Shown one piece after another: positions 8,807 to 16,933 of a DNA stretch of 21,618 bases. The notes under the pieces were generated by a model. The model saw nothing but the letters and a program-made list of their open reading frames with translations, ran no database searches and had not been told where the DNA came from. Source of the DNA: an uncultured Bacteroidota bacterium. Its GTDB lineage: Bacteria > Bacteroidota > Bacteroidia > Flavobacteriales > Flavobacteriaceae. Made by a program: the position numbers and the translations under genes. Position 1 is the stretch's first letter. Each line of letters opens with the position of its first letter. The stretch spans positions 1-21,618 of the forward strand of contig CACLQG010000019.1 of assembly GCA_902609035.1 (NCBI GenBank), written 5' to 3'.

Positions 8807-9523
8807 ATGAGTGAAAAAAAAGACGTGTTTGGGAATGCCCTTCTGGAGTATTTTCAATACCCAAGGAATCAAAAACTCACTACTTGGACAAGCCTCACTG
8901 AAGAGGACGCCGTGCCAATTAGCTATTTTTTTAGAGCATATGAACAAATGCATTCCTTAGAGCAAAAGGCAATGGAAATTTCTTGTGGAAAAATTTTGGA
9001 CGTAGGGTGTGGAACAGGATGCCACAGTCTCTATTTGCAAAACCAAAGAAAATTTGAGGTTACTGGAATTGACAACTCCATTGGAGCAATTAAAACCGCT
9101 TCTCAAAGAGGCCTGCTTCATACCATAAATCAATCTATTTTTGATTATGAAAAAGATACATTTGATACCATTTTACTATTAATGAACGGTATCGGCATAT
9201 GTGGACAATTGGAGACATTGGAATTATTTCTTAACAAACTCAAATCCCTACTCAACCCCAAAGGTCAAATACTCCTGGATTCCTCAGATTTAATCTATCT
9301 TTTTGATCAAACTCCTAGTGGAGAAAAAATTATCCCCGCCTCAAATTATTACGGTGAAGTTCAATACGGTGTTCGTTTCAAAAATGAAATCGAAACCTTT
9401 CCGTGGTTATATTTAGATTTTGGTCTTTTGCGTCAAACTGCCCATCAAGTGGAATTGGAAACGGAACTAATTTTAGAAGGAAAAAATTGGGATTATCTCG
9501 CGCGACTCACTAAGGAATGTTGA
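8807..9523 (+). CDS. Class I SAM-dependent methyltransferase
   Basis: This 238-residue protein has a Rossmann-type SAM-binding fold: motif I ILDVGCGTG (63-71), the acidic end of strand 2 in TGIDNS (86-91), a motif near DTILLLMNGIGIC and a post-motif strand GQILLDSSD. The substrate cannot be read from the sequence. The N-terminal 50 residues (ALLEYFQYP, FFRAYEQM) look like a substrate-side cap. The gene begins 11 bp after the NamZ-like gene, suggesting one transcript. Its last 14 bases overlap tail-to-tail with queE on the other strand, so no terminator separates the two. Confidence 0.85.
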   Translation: MSEKKDVFGNALLEYFQYPRNQKLTTWTSLTEEDAVPISYFFRAYEQMHSLEQKAMEISCGKILDVGCGTGCHSLYLQNQRKFEVTGIDNSIGAIKTASQRGLLHTINQSIFDYEKDTFDTILLLMNGIGICGQLETLELFLNKLKSLLNPKGQILLDSSDLIYLFDQTPSGEKIIPASNYYGEVQYGVRFKNEIETFPWLYLDFGLLRQTAHQVELETELILEGKNWDYLARLTKEC

Positions 9524-10142
9524 GATACTTATGAGTTTGAAGGGAAACTTTCCATTGTGGATTTTTCATCACATAATCTACGATCAAGGGCATCATTTTC
9601 TCTCGCTTACTCCACTCTGGTTGAAGGTATAGCTTACAGTCAGGACTAACATTTACTGCCTGCTCTTGAGCAAAACGTAGATCATCATTATTCTGAATAA
9701 TTATTTTCAACTCATCCGCCCTAGCATAAGCTCCTTTAATTGGAAGTTTGTTCTTTTTTGGAGACAAACAAAACCAATCCCAATTCCCTGATAATGGATA
9801 AGCACCCGAAGTTTCTATGTGGGTTTTTAAACCTAATAATTTCAATTCATTGGTAAGAGGGTTCATATTCCACATCAAAGGCTCACCACCAGTAACAACA
9901 ATCGTATCTGAATATTTATGGGCTGTTTCAACAATTTCGTTAACTGCTGTTGGTGGATGTAAATTGGGATTCCAACTCTCTTTTATATCACACCAATGAC
10001 AACCTACATCGCATCCACCTATCCTTATAAAGTAGGCAGCACTTCCCTTATGGTACCCTTCTCCTTGTATCGTATAAAATGCCTCCATCAAAGGAATAAT
10101 CCTCCCGTTAGCCAACATTTCTTCATAATTGTTCAAGTCCAT
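9510..10142 (-). CDS. queE: 7-carboxy-7-deazaguanine synthase (radical SAM)
   Basis: This protein is 210 residues from the ATG at 10142. QueE converts 6-carboxy-tetrahydropterin to 7-carboxy-7-deazaguanine in the pathway to preQ0 and queuosine. Visible marks are FYTIQGEG (22-29), the radical-SAM Fe-S triad C44-x3-C48-x2-C51 in GGCDVGCHWCDIKESW, and TGGEP (84-88). LHPPT after the cluster loop and the C-terminal YLQPEW and SLQTHKYLNIP match Bacteroidota QueE. An upstream extension to 10247 adds 35 residues of no family resemblance and is rejected. The neighbours (a methyltransferase and an unknown membrane protein) are not queuosine genes. A TATCTTTG box sits only 5 nt before this start. Confidence 0.95.
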   Translation of the reverse strand: MDLNNYEEMLANGRIIPLMEAFYTIQGEGYHKGSAAYFIRIGGCDVGCHWCDIKESWNPNLHPPTAVNEIVETAHKYSDTIVVTGGEPLMWNMNPLTNELKLLGLKTHIETSGAYPLSGNWDWFCLSPKKNKLPIKGAYARADELKIIIQNNDDLRFAQEQAVNVSPDCKLYLQPEWSKREKMMPLIVDYVMKNPQWKVSLQTHKYLNIP

Positions 10143-10228
10143 CCAGGCAAAGATAAACCTTAGCTTATCAAACTGTAAACAAAAAAAGGTATATTTGGTT
10201 GATCCCCAAAAAAATAAATAATTTACCC

Positions 10229-11116
10229 ATGAAGCCCTGGCATACACTCATTGATAATTTTTTTTCAAGGATTTTTTCAGAAAAAAATCAAAAGAAAGTA
10301 GAGCGGGCTACTTTGTGGTTATCTATGATAGGTTTCGTCGTCCACCTATTCTTAATCTATGCTAAAAAATATGACTTGTTTAAGGTATTCTTTGAGAGTA
10401 GCCTTCTTATAGATCCTATCTCAGCTATTTACACACCTTTTTCGATCATCTTGGTTTACGAAATTTACCTCTTAGTCGTCAACCTCCCTCGTTCTTTTAC
10501 CACCTCTGTTTCAAAACAATTTGAAATTATTTCATTGATTCTAATAAGAAGAATTTTTGCTGATATCCCCAAAATTGATTTGAAAGCCAATTGGATGAGC
10601 ACTCAGGAAAATGTTCAATTAATATATGACGTTTTAGGCGTTTTGATCATTTTCTTTCTAATATATTTATTCAATAAAGGCAGATTAAGGTTACCCAAAA
10701 AAACCCTTAATCCAAACCTAGAAAGTTTTGTAGCTTCGAAAAAAGTTGTTAGTATGATATTATTACCCATTTTGATCATTACTTCACTTGTCAGCGTTTA
10801 TGATTGGATCTATGGTTTGTTGTACTTACAAACTACCACAGACATTAATGCCATTTTTTATAATGAATTTTTTACCATACTCATCTTAGCTGATGTACTT
10901 ATTCTACTTCTTTCTTTTCAATATACCGAACGCTACAGCCAACTTATAAGGAATACTGGGTTTGTAATATGTACCATCCTTATTAGACTATCTTTTGGAG
11001 TAGGTGGTCTTACTAATGTATTATTGATTATTTCCAGTGTTGCCTTTGGTTTACTCATCCTAACCATCTACAATATGGAGGAGAATCTATCGCATAAAAA
11101 CGTGAATACTGATTAA
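10229..11116 (+). CDS. Multi-pass membrane protein of unknown function
   Basis: I do not recognise a named function. The product is 295 residues, read from the ATG at 10229 (an in-frame TTG at 10199 adds ten polar residues and looks less likely). Hydrophobic segments lie near residues 28-46, 63-85, 98-112 (weak), 130-148, 172-198, 212-230, 243-258 and 261-281, giving roughly seven or eight passes. The stretch DPISAIYTPFSIILVYEIY, followed by SVSKQFEIISLILIRRIF, looks like a conserved family core; similar hypothetical proteins occur in Bacteroidota as far as I recall. The basic N-terminus is probably cytoplasmic. It is divergent from queE by 86 bp and convergent with folD, separated by 6 bp. 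Confidence 0.8.
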   Translation: MKPWHTLIDNFFSRIFSEKNQKKVERATLWLSMIGFVVHLFLIYAKKYDLFKVFFESSLLIDPISAIYTPFSIILVYEIYLLVVNLPRSFTTSVSKQFEIISLILIRRIFADIPKIDLKANWMSTQENVQLIYDVLGVLIIFFLIYLFNKGRLRLPKKTLNPNLESFVASKKVVSMILLPILIITSLVSVYDWIYGLLYLQTTTDINAIFYNEFFTILILADVLILLLSFQYTERYSQLIRNTGFVICTILIRLSFGVGGLTNVLLIISSVAFGLLILTIYNMEENLSHKNVNTD

Positions 11117-11122
11117 CTGGAA

Positions 11123-11998
11123 TTAAGAATTTCGATCGCAGGAAAGTAAAGTATTTCGCAAAAGCATGGCAATTGTCATTGGACCTACTCCTCCAGGGAC
11201 TGGCGTAATATAACTTGATTTTTTGGACACCTCATCATAGGCCACATCTCCTTTAATCACATATCCTTTGGGATGCAATTGGTCTGGAACTCTGGTGATT
11301 CCAACGTCGATAATAATAACACCCTCCTTTACCATGTCTGCCTTAAGAAATTCTGGAATACCCATGGCTGAAACGATGATATCCGCTTTTTGGGTAAGCT
11401 GTTCTATGTTTTTTGTTCTGCTGTGAGCCAAAGTCACTGTCGCATTACCTGGATTTCCTTTTTGACTCATCAAAATACTAATCGGTCTACCCACGATGTG
11501 ACTTCTGCCAATCACGACACAGTGTTTTCCAGATATATCGATATCATTCCTTCTTAGCATTTCCATGATACCAAAAGGAGTAGCGGGGACAAATGAATCC
11601 ATTTCCAAAGCCATTCTGCCAAAATTGGAAGGGTGGAATCCATCCACATCTTTTCTGGAATCGACAGCCAGTAAAATTTTCTCCTCATCTATATGCTTTG
11701 GAAGCGGTAGTTGGACGATATAACCATCCAGTGTATCATCATTATTCAACTCTTTGATTTTGGTGAGTAATGATTGTTCTGTAATACTGCTTTCCAAATG
11801 AATAAGGCTAGATTTAAAACCTACCTGCTCGCAGGATCTTACTTTACTTTCCACGTAGGTTAAACTGGCTCCATCATTCCCCACCAATACCGCTGCCAAA
11901 TGGGGGACGTTTTTACCTCTTTCTTTCCGCAAATCAACTACTTGCTTGATTTCCTCCTTTATTTGTTGAGAGAGTTTTTTTCCGTCCAGTATTTTCAT
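11123..11998 (-). CDS. folD: Bifunctional methylenetetrahydrofolate dehydrogenase / methenyltetrahydrofolate cyclohydrolase
   Basis: This 291-residue protein matches the usual FolD length. FolD interconverts 5,10-methylene-, 5,10-methenyl- and 10-formyl-tetrahydrofolate with NADP. Visible features are the catalytic Tyr48 and Lys52 in TYVESKVRSCEQVG, VQLPLP (95-100), KDVDGFHP (D118), PATPFG (139-143), the dinucleotide loop GRSHIVGRP (164-172) and the C-terminal TPVPGGVGPMTIAMLLRNT. No key residue is missing. It starts 2 bp after the ffh stop codon on the same strand, so the two are almost certainly co-transcribed and possibly translationally coupled. Confidence 0.98.
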   Translation of the reverse strand: MKILDGKKLSQQIKEEIKQVVDLRKERGKNVPHLAAVLVGNDGASLTYVESKVRSCEQVGFKSSLIHLESSITEQSLLTKIKELNNDDTLDGYIVQLPLPKHIDEEKILLAVDSRKDVDGFHPSNFGRMALEMDSFVPATPFGIMEMLRRNDIDISGKHCVVIGRSHIVGRPISILMSQKGNPGNATVTLAHSRTKNIEQLTQKADIIVSAMGIPEFLKADMVKEGVIIIDVGITRVPDQLHPKGYVIKGDVAYDEVSKKSSYITPVPGGVGPMTIAMLLRNTLLSCDRNS

Positions 11999-12000
11999 AA

Positions 12001-13329
12001 TTATTTAAATCCTTGAAGCATTTGCATCATTTGTTTTCCTTTTCCTCCCTGCATCATCTTCATCATCTTACTCATCTGTCCAAATTGCTTAATTAATTGA
12101 TTGACCTCGCTGATATCCCTTCCAGCACCTTTCGCTATTCTGGTTTTCCTACTGTGATTAAGCAATCTGGGATCAGCACGTTCTTTGGTAGTCATCGACC
12201 CAATAATGGCCTCAATATATTTAAAAGAATTTTCATCGATATCCACATCCCCCATCATTTTCCCAGCACCAGGAATCATACCCATCAAATCTTTCATATT
12301 CCCCATCTTTTTTACTTGCTGGATCTGGGATAAGAAATCGTCAAAACCAAATCGATTTTTAGCAATTTTTTTGCTGATTTTTCGAGCTTGTTCCTCATTA
12401 AACTGTTCTTGAGCTTTTTCCACCAGGGATACCACATCCCCCATTCCCAAAATACGGTCGGCCATACGCTCTGGATAGAAAATATCCAAGGCTTCCAACT
12501 TTTCACCCGTACCTATAAACTTTATCGGTTTACTAACCACTGATTTAATTGATAAAGCAGCACCCCCTCTAGTGTCTCCATCCAATTTAGTCAAGATCAC
12601 CCCGTCAAAATTGAGGGTATCATGAAATGCTTTAGCTGTATTGACTGCATCTTGACCTGTCATCGCATCAACCACAAAAAGGGTTTCCTCTGGCTTCACT
12701 ATTTTGTGAATGTCTGAAATCTCTTTCATCAAAACTTCATCAATGGACAGTCGTCCAGCAGTATCAATGATCACTAAATCGTTGTTTTGTTGCTTGGCTT
12801 TTATTATTGCCGCTTTCGCAATCTTTACAGGATTTTTTTCTTCTGTATCGCTGTAAACAGGAACATCAATTTGAGCTCCTAAAAACTGCAATTGTTTAAT
12901 AGCAGCAGGACGGTAAACATCACAGCCCACCAACAAGGGTCTTTTATTTTTCTTATTTTTAAGGTGTAATGCCAGTTTTCCACTAAAAGTAGTTTTACCC
13001 GATCCTTGTAAACCCGAAATCAAAATCACCGAAGGGTTTTGCGATAGTGAAACTTCCGTCACACTACTTCCCATCAATTCTGTTAATTCGTCTTTGACAA
13101 TCTTTACCATTAATTGTCCAGGTTGAAGACTCGTCAGAACCTTCTGCCCAATCGCTTTTTCCTTGACACGATTTGTAAAGTCCTTGGCAATCTTGAAATT
13201 AACATCAGCATCCAAAAGTGCTCTCCTTACCTCTTTTAAGGTCTCTGCTACATTGATCTCTGTAATTTTTCCAGATCCCTTTAAAACCTTTAAAGCACTC
13301 TCCAATTTATTGCTTAAGCTGTCAAACAT
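12001..13329 (-). CDS. ffh: Signal recognition particle GTPase Ffh (SRP54)
   Basis: This 442-residue protein is full length. It binds signal sequences and 4.5S RNA and delivers ribosomes to FtsY for co-translational membrane insertion. Domain order is N (1-95), G (about 96-295) and M (about 300-442). G motifs are GLQGSGKT (106-113), DVYRPAA (137-143), DTAGR (189-193) and TKLDGDTRGG (247-256). The M domain has the RNA-binding SRKTRIAKGAGR region and a Met-rich tail (MSKMMKMMQGGKGKQMMQML). It heads a tight ffh-folD pair, with a candidate promoter box (TAAATTTG) 20 nt upstream of the start, while blh ends 59 bp further upstream on the same strand. Confidence 0.98.
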   Translation of the reverse strand: MFDSLSNKLESALKVLKGSGKITEINVAETLKEVRRALLDADVNFKIAKDFTNRVKEKAIGQKVLTSLQPGQLMVKIVKDELTELMGSSVTEVSLSQNPSVILISGLQGSGKTTFSGKLALHLKNKKNKRPLLVGCDVYRPAAIKQLQFLGAQIDVPVYSDTEEKNPVKIAKAAIIKAKQQNNDLVIIDTAGRLSIDEVLMKEISDIHKIVKPEETLFVVDAMTGQDAVNTAKAFHDTLNFDGVILTKLDGDTRGGAALSIKSVVSKPIKFIGTGEKLEALDIFYPERMADRILGMGDVVSLVEKAQEQFNEEQARKISKKIAKNRFGFDDFLSQIQQVKKMGNMKDLMGMIPGAGKMMGDVDIDENSFKYIEAIIGSMTTKERADPRLLNHSRKTRIAKGAGRDISEVNQLIKQFGQMSKMMKMMQGGKGKQMMQMLQGFK

Positions 13330-13349
13330 GGGTTAATTTTTTATAAAAA

Positions 13350-13357
13350 CAAATTTA
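13350..13357 (-). promoter_or_regulatory. Candidate Bacteroidota -7 promoter box for ffh-folD
   Basis: Read on the minus strand this is TAAATTTG, an exact match to the Bacteroidota -7 consensus TAnnTTTG, 20 nt before the ffh ATG. There is no clear TTG at the -33 position, only a T-run. It would let ffh-folD be transcribed independently of blh. Confidence 0.35.
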
Positions 13358-13388
13358 CTCTTTTCAATTCTATTTAAAACGCGACTCG

Positions 13389-14273
13389 TCATACATTTTT
13401 ATGTTTCATCATACCAATAACTATGGTGTGTGGAAAAGTTATCGCCGCCAAAAAAGAAAAAAACAAGGGCATAAAGTAATCCGCCTCAAAGTCTATATAA
13501 CGATAGACCAAAAACAATGAAAATAGTGAAGCCAGCCAATATAGTATTGAGTTTTTTAAATATTTTAGAAAAGATTTAAAATTTATCTCACCGTAGAGAA
13601 AATTTAATTGATCAATTAAAGAAGGGAGACTATGCCAAACCACAAAGTAAAAAGCAAAGGCAAATAATAATGAGCCTACATTAAAAATACCTCCTAAAAG
13701 GAGAAGCAATAGCCACTCCTTTATAAAGTTGGATCGAGTAGTGGGCATAAGAAGCATTGCTATCAATAATGTTAGCCCTAAAAATACTGTTGTATAAAAG
13801 AAAAAATCAAATCCCAAATGGATTCCTGAAATTTTTTTAATCACCTCAACCACCGGTTCATATTGAAGGGTAAACATTAAAAAGAATATAAACCCTCCAT
13901 ATAATGTATAAAAGATAAAATGGAATAAAGAAAAAGACAAACGTTCCTCCCAGTGTTGTTCTCCAAAGTGATAACTGCTGAAAAGAATAAATAGAGGTAA
14001 TGCAATACCAGGAAGGGTAAAAAATAAGACTGCTCCGGTAAAAACCAACACCATATAGATCAAAATCGAATTAAAATAGAGGTTGTTTAACTTTCCTTTA
14101 AAATTTTTAGCAATTATTTCAAGATCATTTGCACCATGTAAAATACCTAGGGTTAAAACCCCAAAACCCCAAAAAAAATCTACAAAACTATTTGATAATA
14201 AGGGAACTATCACAATAAACAGTATGGTAATTGAAATGCTAATTTGGTAATTTTTGGTAGCTTGAAATATCAA
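13389..14273 (-). CDS. blh: Brp/Blh family beta-carotene 15,15'-dioxygenase
   Basis: This 294-residue, very hydrophobic protein has about eight membrane segments. Blh enzymes cleave beta-carotene into two retinals, the chromophore of proteorhodopsin. Family histidine motifs are visible: HGANDLE (H46), YHFGEQHW (H102, H107), WHSLPSL (H214) and FPHTIVIG (H282). In the best-studied Blh the third motif reads like WHsxxH; here the last His is Ser218. No in-frame ATG lies between the upstream stop (14304-14306) and residue 74, so the start is taken as TTG at 14273. It is divergent from the proteorhodopsin gene across a 96-bp spacer, which strongly supports the function. ffh follows on the same strand after 59 bp. 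Confidence 0.9.
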   Translation of the reverse strand: MIFQATKNYQISISITILFIVIVPLLSNSFVDFFWGFGVLTLGILHGANDLEIIAKNFKGKLNNLYFNSILIYMVLVFTGAVLFFTLPGIALPLFILFSSYHFGEQHWEERLSFSLFHFIFYTLYGGFIFFLMFTLQYEPVVEVIKKISGIHLGFDFFFYTTVFLGLTLLIAMLLMPTTRSNFIKEWLLLLLLGGIFNVGSLLFAFAFYFVVWHSLPSLIDQLNFLYGEINFKSFLKYLKNSILYWLASLFSLFLVYRYIDFEADYFMPLFFSFLAAITFPHTIVIGMMKHKNV

Positions 14274-14369
14274 TATGTTAAATTTTTTGCCAAAAAAATT
14301 ATATTAATGTAGTTAGTAAGTTTAATTTTTTTTAAATTTACCTAAACAAAATAAATAATTAATTTAATT
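14274..14369. promoter_or_regulatory. Shared AT-rich spacer between blh and proteorhodopsin
   Basis: This 96-bp segment is almost entirely A/T and separates the two divergent starts, so both promoters must lie in or near it. Toward proteorhodopsin there is a TTG at 14287-14289 and a TAAGTTTA at 14317-14324, close to the Bacteroidota -33 and -7 elements but 27 nt apart, longer than usual. There is no Shine-Dalgarno sequence; the leader before the rhodopsin ATG is A/T-only over more than 20 nt. Confidence 0.5.
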
Positions 14370-15095
14370 ATGGAAAATCTTTTAAATTTATCTGCTGTAG
14401 CCCCTGCGATGGCTACAAATGATTATGTAGGGTTCACATTTTTTGTAGGTTGTATGGCAATGATGGCAGCATCAGCGTTTTTCTTCCTATCGATGAACTC
14501 TTTCGACAGTAAATGGAGAACCTCCATTTTGGTTTCAGGTTTAATCACCTTTATCGCTGCTGTACACTATTGGTACATGAGAGACTACTGGGCTACTAAT
14601 GAGACGTCTCCAACATTCTTCCGTTACGTTGACTGGGTGTTGACTGTTCCTTTAATGTGTGTAGAATTTTATCTTATTTTAAAAGCGGCTGGAGCTACTA
14701 AGTCATTGATGTGGAAACTTATTTTCCTTTCTGTAATCATGCTTGTAGCAGGTTACTTTGGAGAAGCTGTTCACACTACAGGAACTGGACCTGCATTATG
14801 GGGACTTATCTCTGGTTTGGCTTATTTCACGATTGTTTACGAAATCTGGAAAGGTGGAGCTGCAAAGTTAGCTGAAGCTGCTGGTGGAGCCGTACTCTCT
14901 GCTCACAAAACACTATTGAAGTTTGTATTCATTGGATGGGCAATCTATCCTATAGGATATATGGCTGGAACTGAAGGTTGGTACAGCGGAATCTTTGGAG
15001 GTCTTCCGATGGACGTTATCTATAACGTTGGTGATGCGATTAACAAAATTGGATTCGGTTTAGTAGTTTATAACTTAGCCGTTAGTTCTAAGTAA
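14370..15095 (+). CDS. Proteorhodopsin, light-driven proton pump
   Basis: This 241-residue retinal protein has seven membrane helices. Helix C reads RYVDWVLTVPLMCVEFY, giving the DTE proton-pump set: acceptor D88, T92 and donor E99. M96 sits at the spectral-tuning position (105 in the reference proteorhodopsin), and Met there goes with green absorption. H66 in AAVHYWYM is the usual partner of the acceptor Asp. K226 in GDAINKIGFG is the Schiff-base lysine. G145 in ALWGLISG aligns by eye with the glycine that opens the antenna-carotenoid pocket in xanthorhodopsin. The first 20 residues may act as an uncleaved or cleaved leader. It is a single-gene transcript: divergent from blh and closed by a strong terminator at 15130-15156. 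It should pump protons outward in light. Confidence 0.98.
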   Translation: MENLLNLSAVAPAMATNDYVGFTFFVGCMAMMAASAFFFLSMNSFDSKWRTSILVSGLITFIAAVHYWYMRDYWATNETSPTFFRYVDWVLTVPLMCVEFYLILKAAGATKSLMWKLIFLSVIMLVAGYFGEAVHTTGTGPALWGLISGLAYFTIVYEIWKGGAAKLAEAAGGAVLSAHKTLLKFVFIGWAIYPIGYMAGTEGWYSGIFGGLPMDVIYNVGDAINKIGFGLVVYNLAVSSK

Positions 15096-15129
15096 TTTTT
15101 TAAGTAGTATATAGCTACTCATGTTAAGG

Positions 15130-15156
15130 AATCGCTCTTCGGAGCGATTTTTTTTT
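15130..15156 (+). terminator. Rho-independent terminator of the proteorhodopsin gene
   Basis: AATCGCTC (15130-15137) pairs perfectly with GAGCGATT (15142-15149) around a TTCG tetraloop, giving an 8-bp stem closed by the very stable C(UUCG)G loop, followed by a T-run through 15156. It starts 35 nt after the rhodopsin stop codon. The T-run touches the stop codon of the convergent argS gene. In the argS direction no T-run follows, so it should act mainly on the rhodopsin transcript. Confidence 0.93.
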
Positions 15157-16933
15157 ACATACTATCTGGCAAACTAATCCCTAATAAACCACTTGCAGAT
15201 TTAATGTTATTAGCCACCGCCTTACATAACAATAAGCGAAGTGAGCGCAGGTTTTGATCAGGCTCACCAAATACACTCACATTTTGGTAAAATGAATTGA
15301 AAAGTTTTACCAAATCGTATAAGTAATTCGCCACCAAAGCGGGACTGTAGTGCTCCCCTGCGGTTTTGATCAAATTTGGATACGTAATTAAATGTTTAAG
15401 GATTTCTTTTTCTTTATCCACCAAGCTCAAATTCAAATTGAGTTGTAAATCCCCTCCTACTTTTCGCAACAATGATTGAATACGAGCATAAGCATATTGA
15501 ATAAATGGGCCCGTGTTTCCATTAAAATCTACGGATGCCTCAGGATCAAATAATATTCTCTTTTTGGGATCTACCTTTAGGACAAAATATTTCAACGCCC
15601 CCATGCCTATCTTTTCATACAATGCCTGTCTTTGTTCCTCGTCCAACCCCTCTATTTTTCCATGTTTAGTTGTTATAGCAGCGGCTGTACTTTTCATTTG
15701 CTCAATTAAATCATCGGCATCGACCACCTTTCCCTCTCGACTCTTCATCTTCCCACTGGGTAAATCCACCATACCATAACTCAAATGATATAAAGAATTA
15801 GCCCAAGAATAGCCTAGTTTTTGGAGCACCAAAAACAAAACTTTAAAGTGATAATCCTGTTCGTTCCCTACCGTATAGACCATTCCTTTTACATGGGGAT
15901 GATCAACCATCCTTTGGGTAGCAGTACCAATATCTTGAGTTATATAAACCGCTGTTCCATCGGAACGTAGTAAGAGTTTTTTGTCAAAATCGTACTCGGT
16001 CAAATCTATCCAAACCGATCCATCTTCTTGAGTGTAAAAAATACCTTTTCCCAAGCCCTCTTCAATGATAGATTTTCCCAATAAATAAGTTTCGCTTTCG
16101 TAATATATGAAATCAAACTCTACACCCAACTTTTGATAAGTAGTCTCAAAACCATTATACACCCATTGGTTCATTCTTCCCCAAAGTTCTCTTACTACGG
16201 GATCATTATCCTCCCATTTTATCAACATCTGCTGTGCCGCTAATAATAAAGGGGCGGCTTTTTCCGCTTCCTCTTGTGTTTTGCCCTCATAAATCAGCTC
16301 ATTCACTTCCTCTCGGTATTTCTTTTCAAAAATAACATAGTATTTCCCCACCAGCAGATCGCCTTTTAAACCCGAAATGTCAGGGGTTTCTCCCTCGCCA
16401 TAGCACTGCCATGCCAACATCGATTTACAAATATGTATTCCACGATCATTAATGATCTGAGTCTTAATCACATGATTACCATTGGCCTCCAATATTTTGG
16501 ATATGGAATACCCTAATAGATTATTTCGAATATGTCCCAAATGCAGAGGCTTATTAGTATTTGGGGAAGAAAACTCGACCATAACTGTTGGAGAATCTTC
16601 AACGGCTGAAATATGACCATAATCATCCACCTTCAAGAAGGCCTCTAAAAACTTGAGATAATATGCATCAGATATGGAAAGGTTTAAAAATCCACTTACG
16701 ATATTAAAATTAGAAACATCGTCGGACTGTTCTACCAAATAGTTACCTATTTTTTCTCCTAAAAGCTTAGGATTTTGACGCGTCAATTTTAACAAAGGAA
16801 AAAGGACCAAAGTGGCGTCCCCATCAAAATCTTTTCTGGTGGTTTGAAATTCAAGCTTTGAATACGAAAGATCGTATTCTGAGGACAAAAATTCTGATAC
16901 CGAATGGGAAAGTGCTTGTTCTATTAAATCCAT
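15155..16933 (-). CDS. argS: Arginyl-tRNA synthetase
   Basis: This class I synthetase is 592 residues from the ATG at 16933 and charges tRNA-Arg. Visible features are the N-terminal additional domain with FDGDATLVLFPLLK (36-49), the HIGH-type signature in SSPNTNKPLHLGH (HLGH 131-134), GNEQDYHFKVLF (356-367), the KMSKS-like loop GKMKSREGK (394-402), an anticodon-binding C-terminal domain beginning near YAYARIQSLLRK, and the family-typical C-terminal end GISLPDSM. An in-frame ATG at 16963 adds ten hydrophobic residues not expected for the family and is rejected. It is convergent with proteorhodopsin and divergent from the 141-residue unknown gene. A TATCTTTG box lies 8 nt before the start. Confidence 0.98.
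   Translation of the reverse strand: MDLIEQALSHSVSEFLSSEYDLSYSKLEFQTTRKDFDGDATLVLFPLLKLTRQNPKLLGEKIGNYLVEQSDDVSNFNIVSGFLNLSISDAYYLKFLEAFLKVDDYGHISAVEDSPTVMVEFSSPNTNKPLHLGHIRNNLLGYSISKILEANGNHVIKTQIINDRGIHICKSMLAWQCYGEGETPDISGLKGDLLVGKYYVIFEKKYREEVNELIYEGKTQEEAEKAAPLLLAAQQMLIKWEDNDPVVRELWGRMNQWVYNGFETTYQKLGVEFDFIYYESETYLLGKSIIEEGLGKGIFYTQEDGSVWIDLTEYDFDKKLLLRSDGTAVYITQDIGTATQRMVDHPHVKGMVYTVGNEQDYHFKVLFLVLQKLGYSWANSLYHLSYGMVDLPSGKMKSREGKVVDADDLIEQMKSTAAAITTKHGKIEGLDEEQRQALYEKIGMGALKYFVLKVDPKKRILFDPEASVDFNGNTGPFIQYAYARIQSLLRKVGGDLQLNLNLSLVDKEKEILKHLITYPNLIKTAGEHYSPALVANYLYDLVKLFNSFYQNVSVFGEPDQNLRSLRLLLCKAVANNIKSASGLLGISLPDSM

Noticed and set aside
9510..9523. Terminator between the methyltransferase and queE
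   Set aside because: The two coding regions overlap by 14 bases and no hairpin with a T-run is present there.
10143..10247. 35-residue N-terminal extension of QueE
   Set aside because: It starts at GTG, has no family resemblance and would overlap the start of the divergent membrane-protein gene.
12097..12412. Open frames antisense to ffh
   Set aside because: They lie opposite the Met-rich M domain of a clear ffh gene and have no leader or family features.
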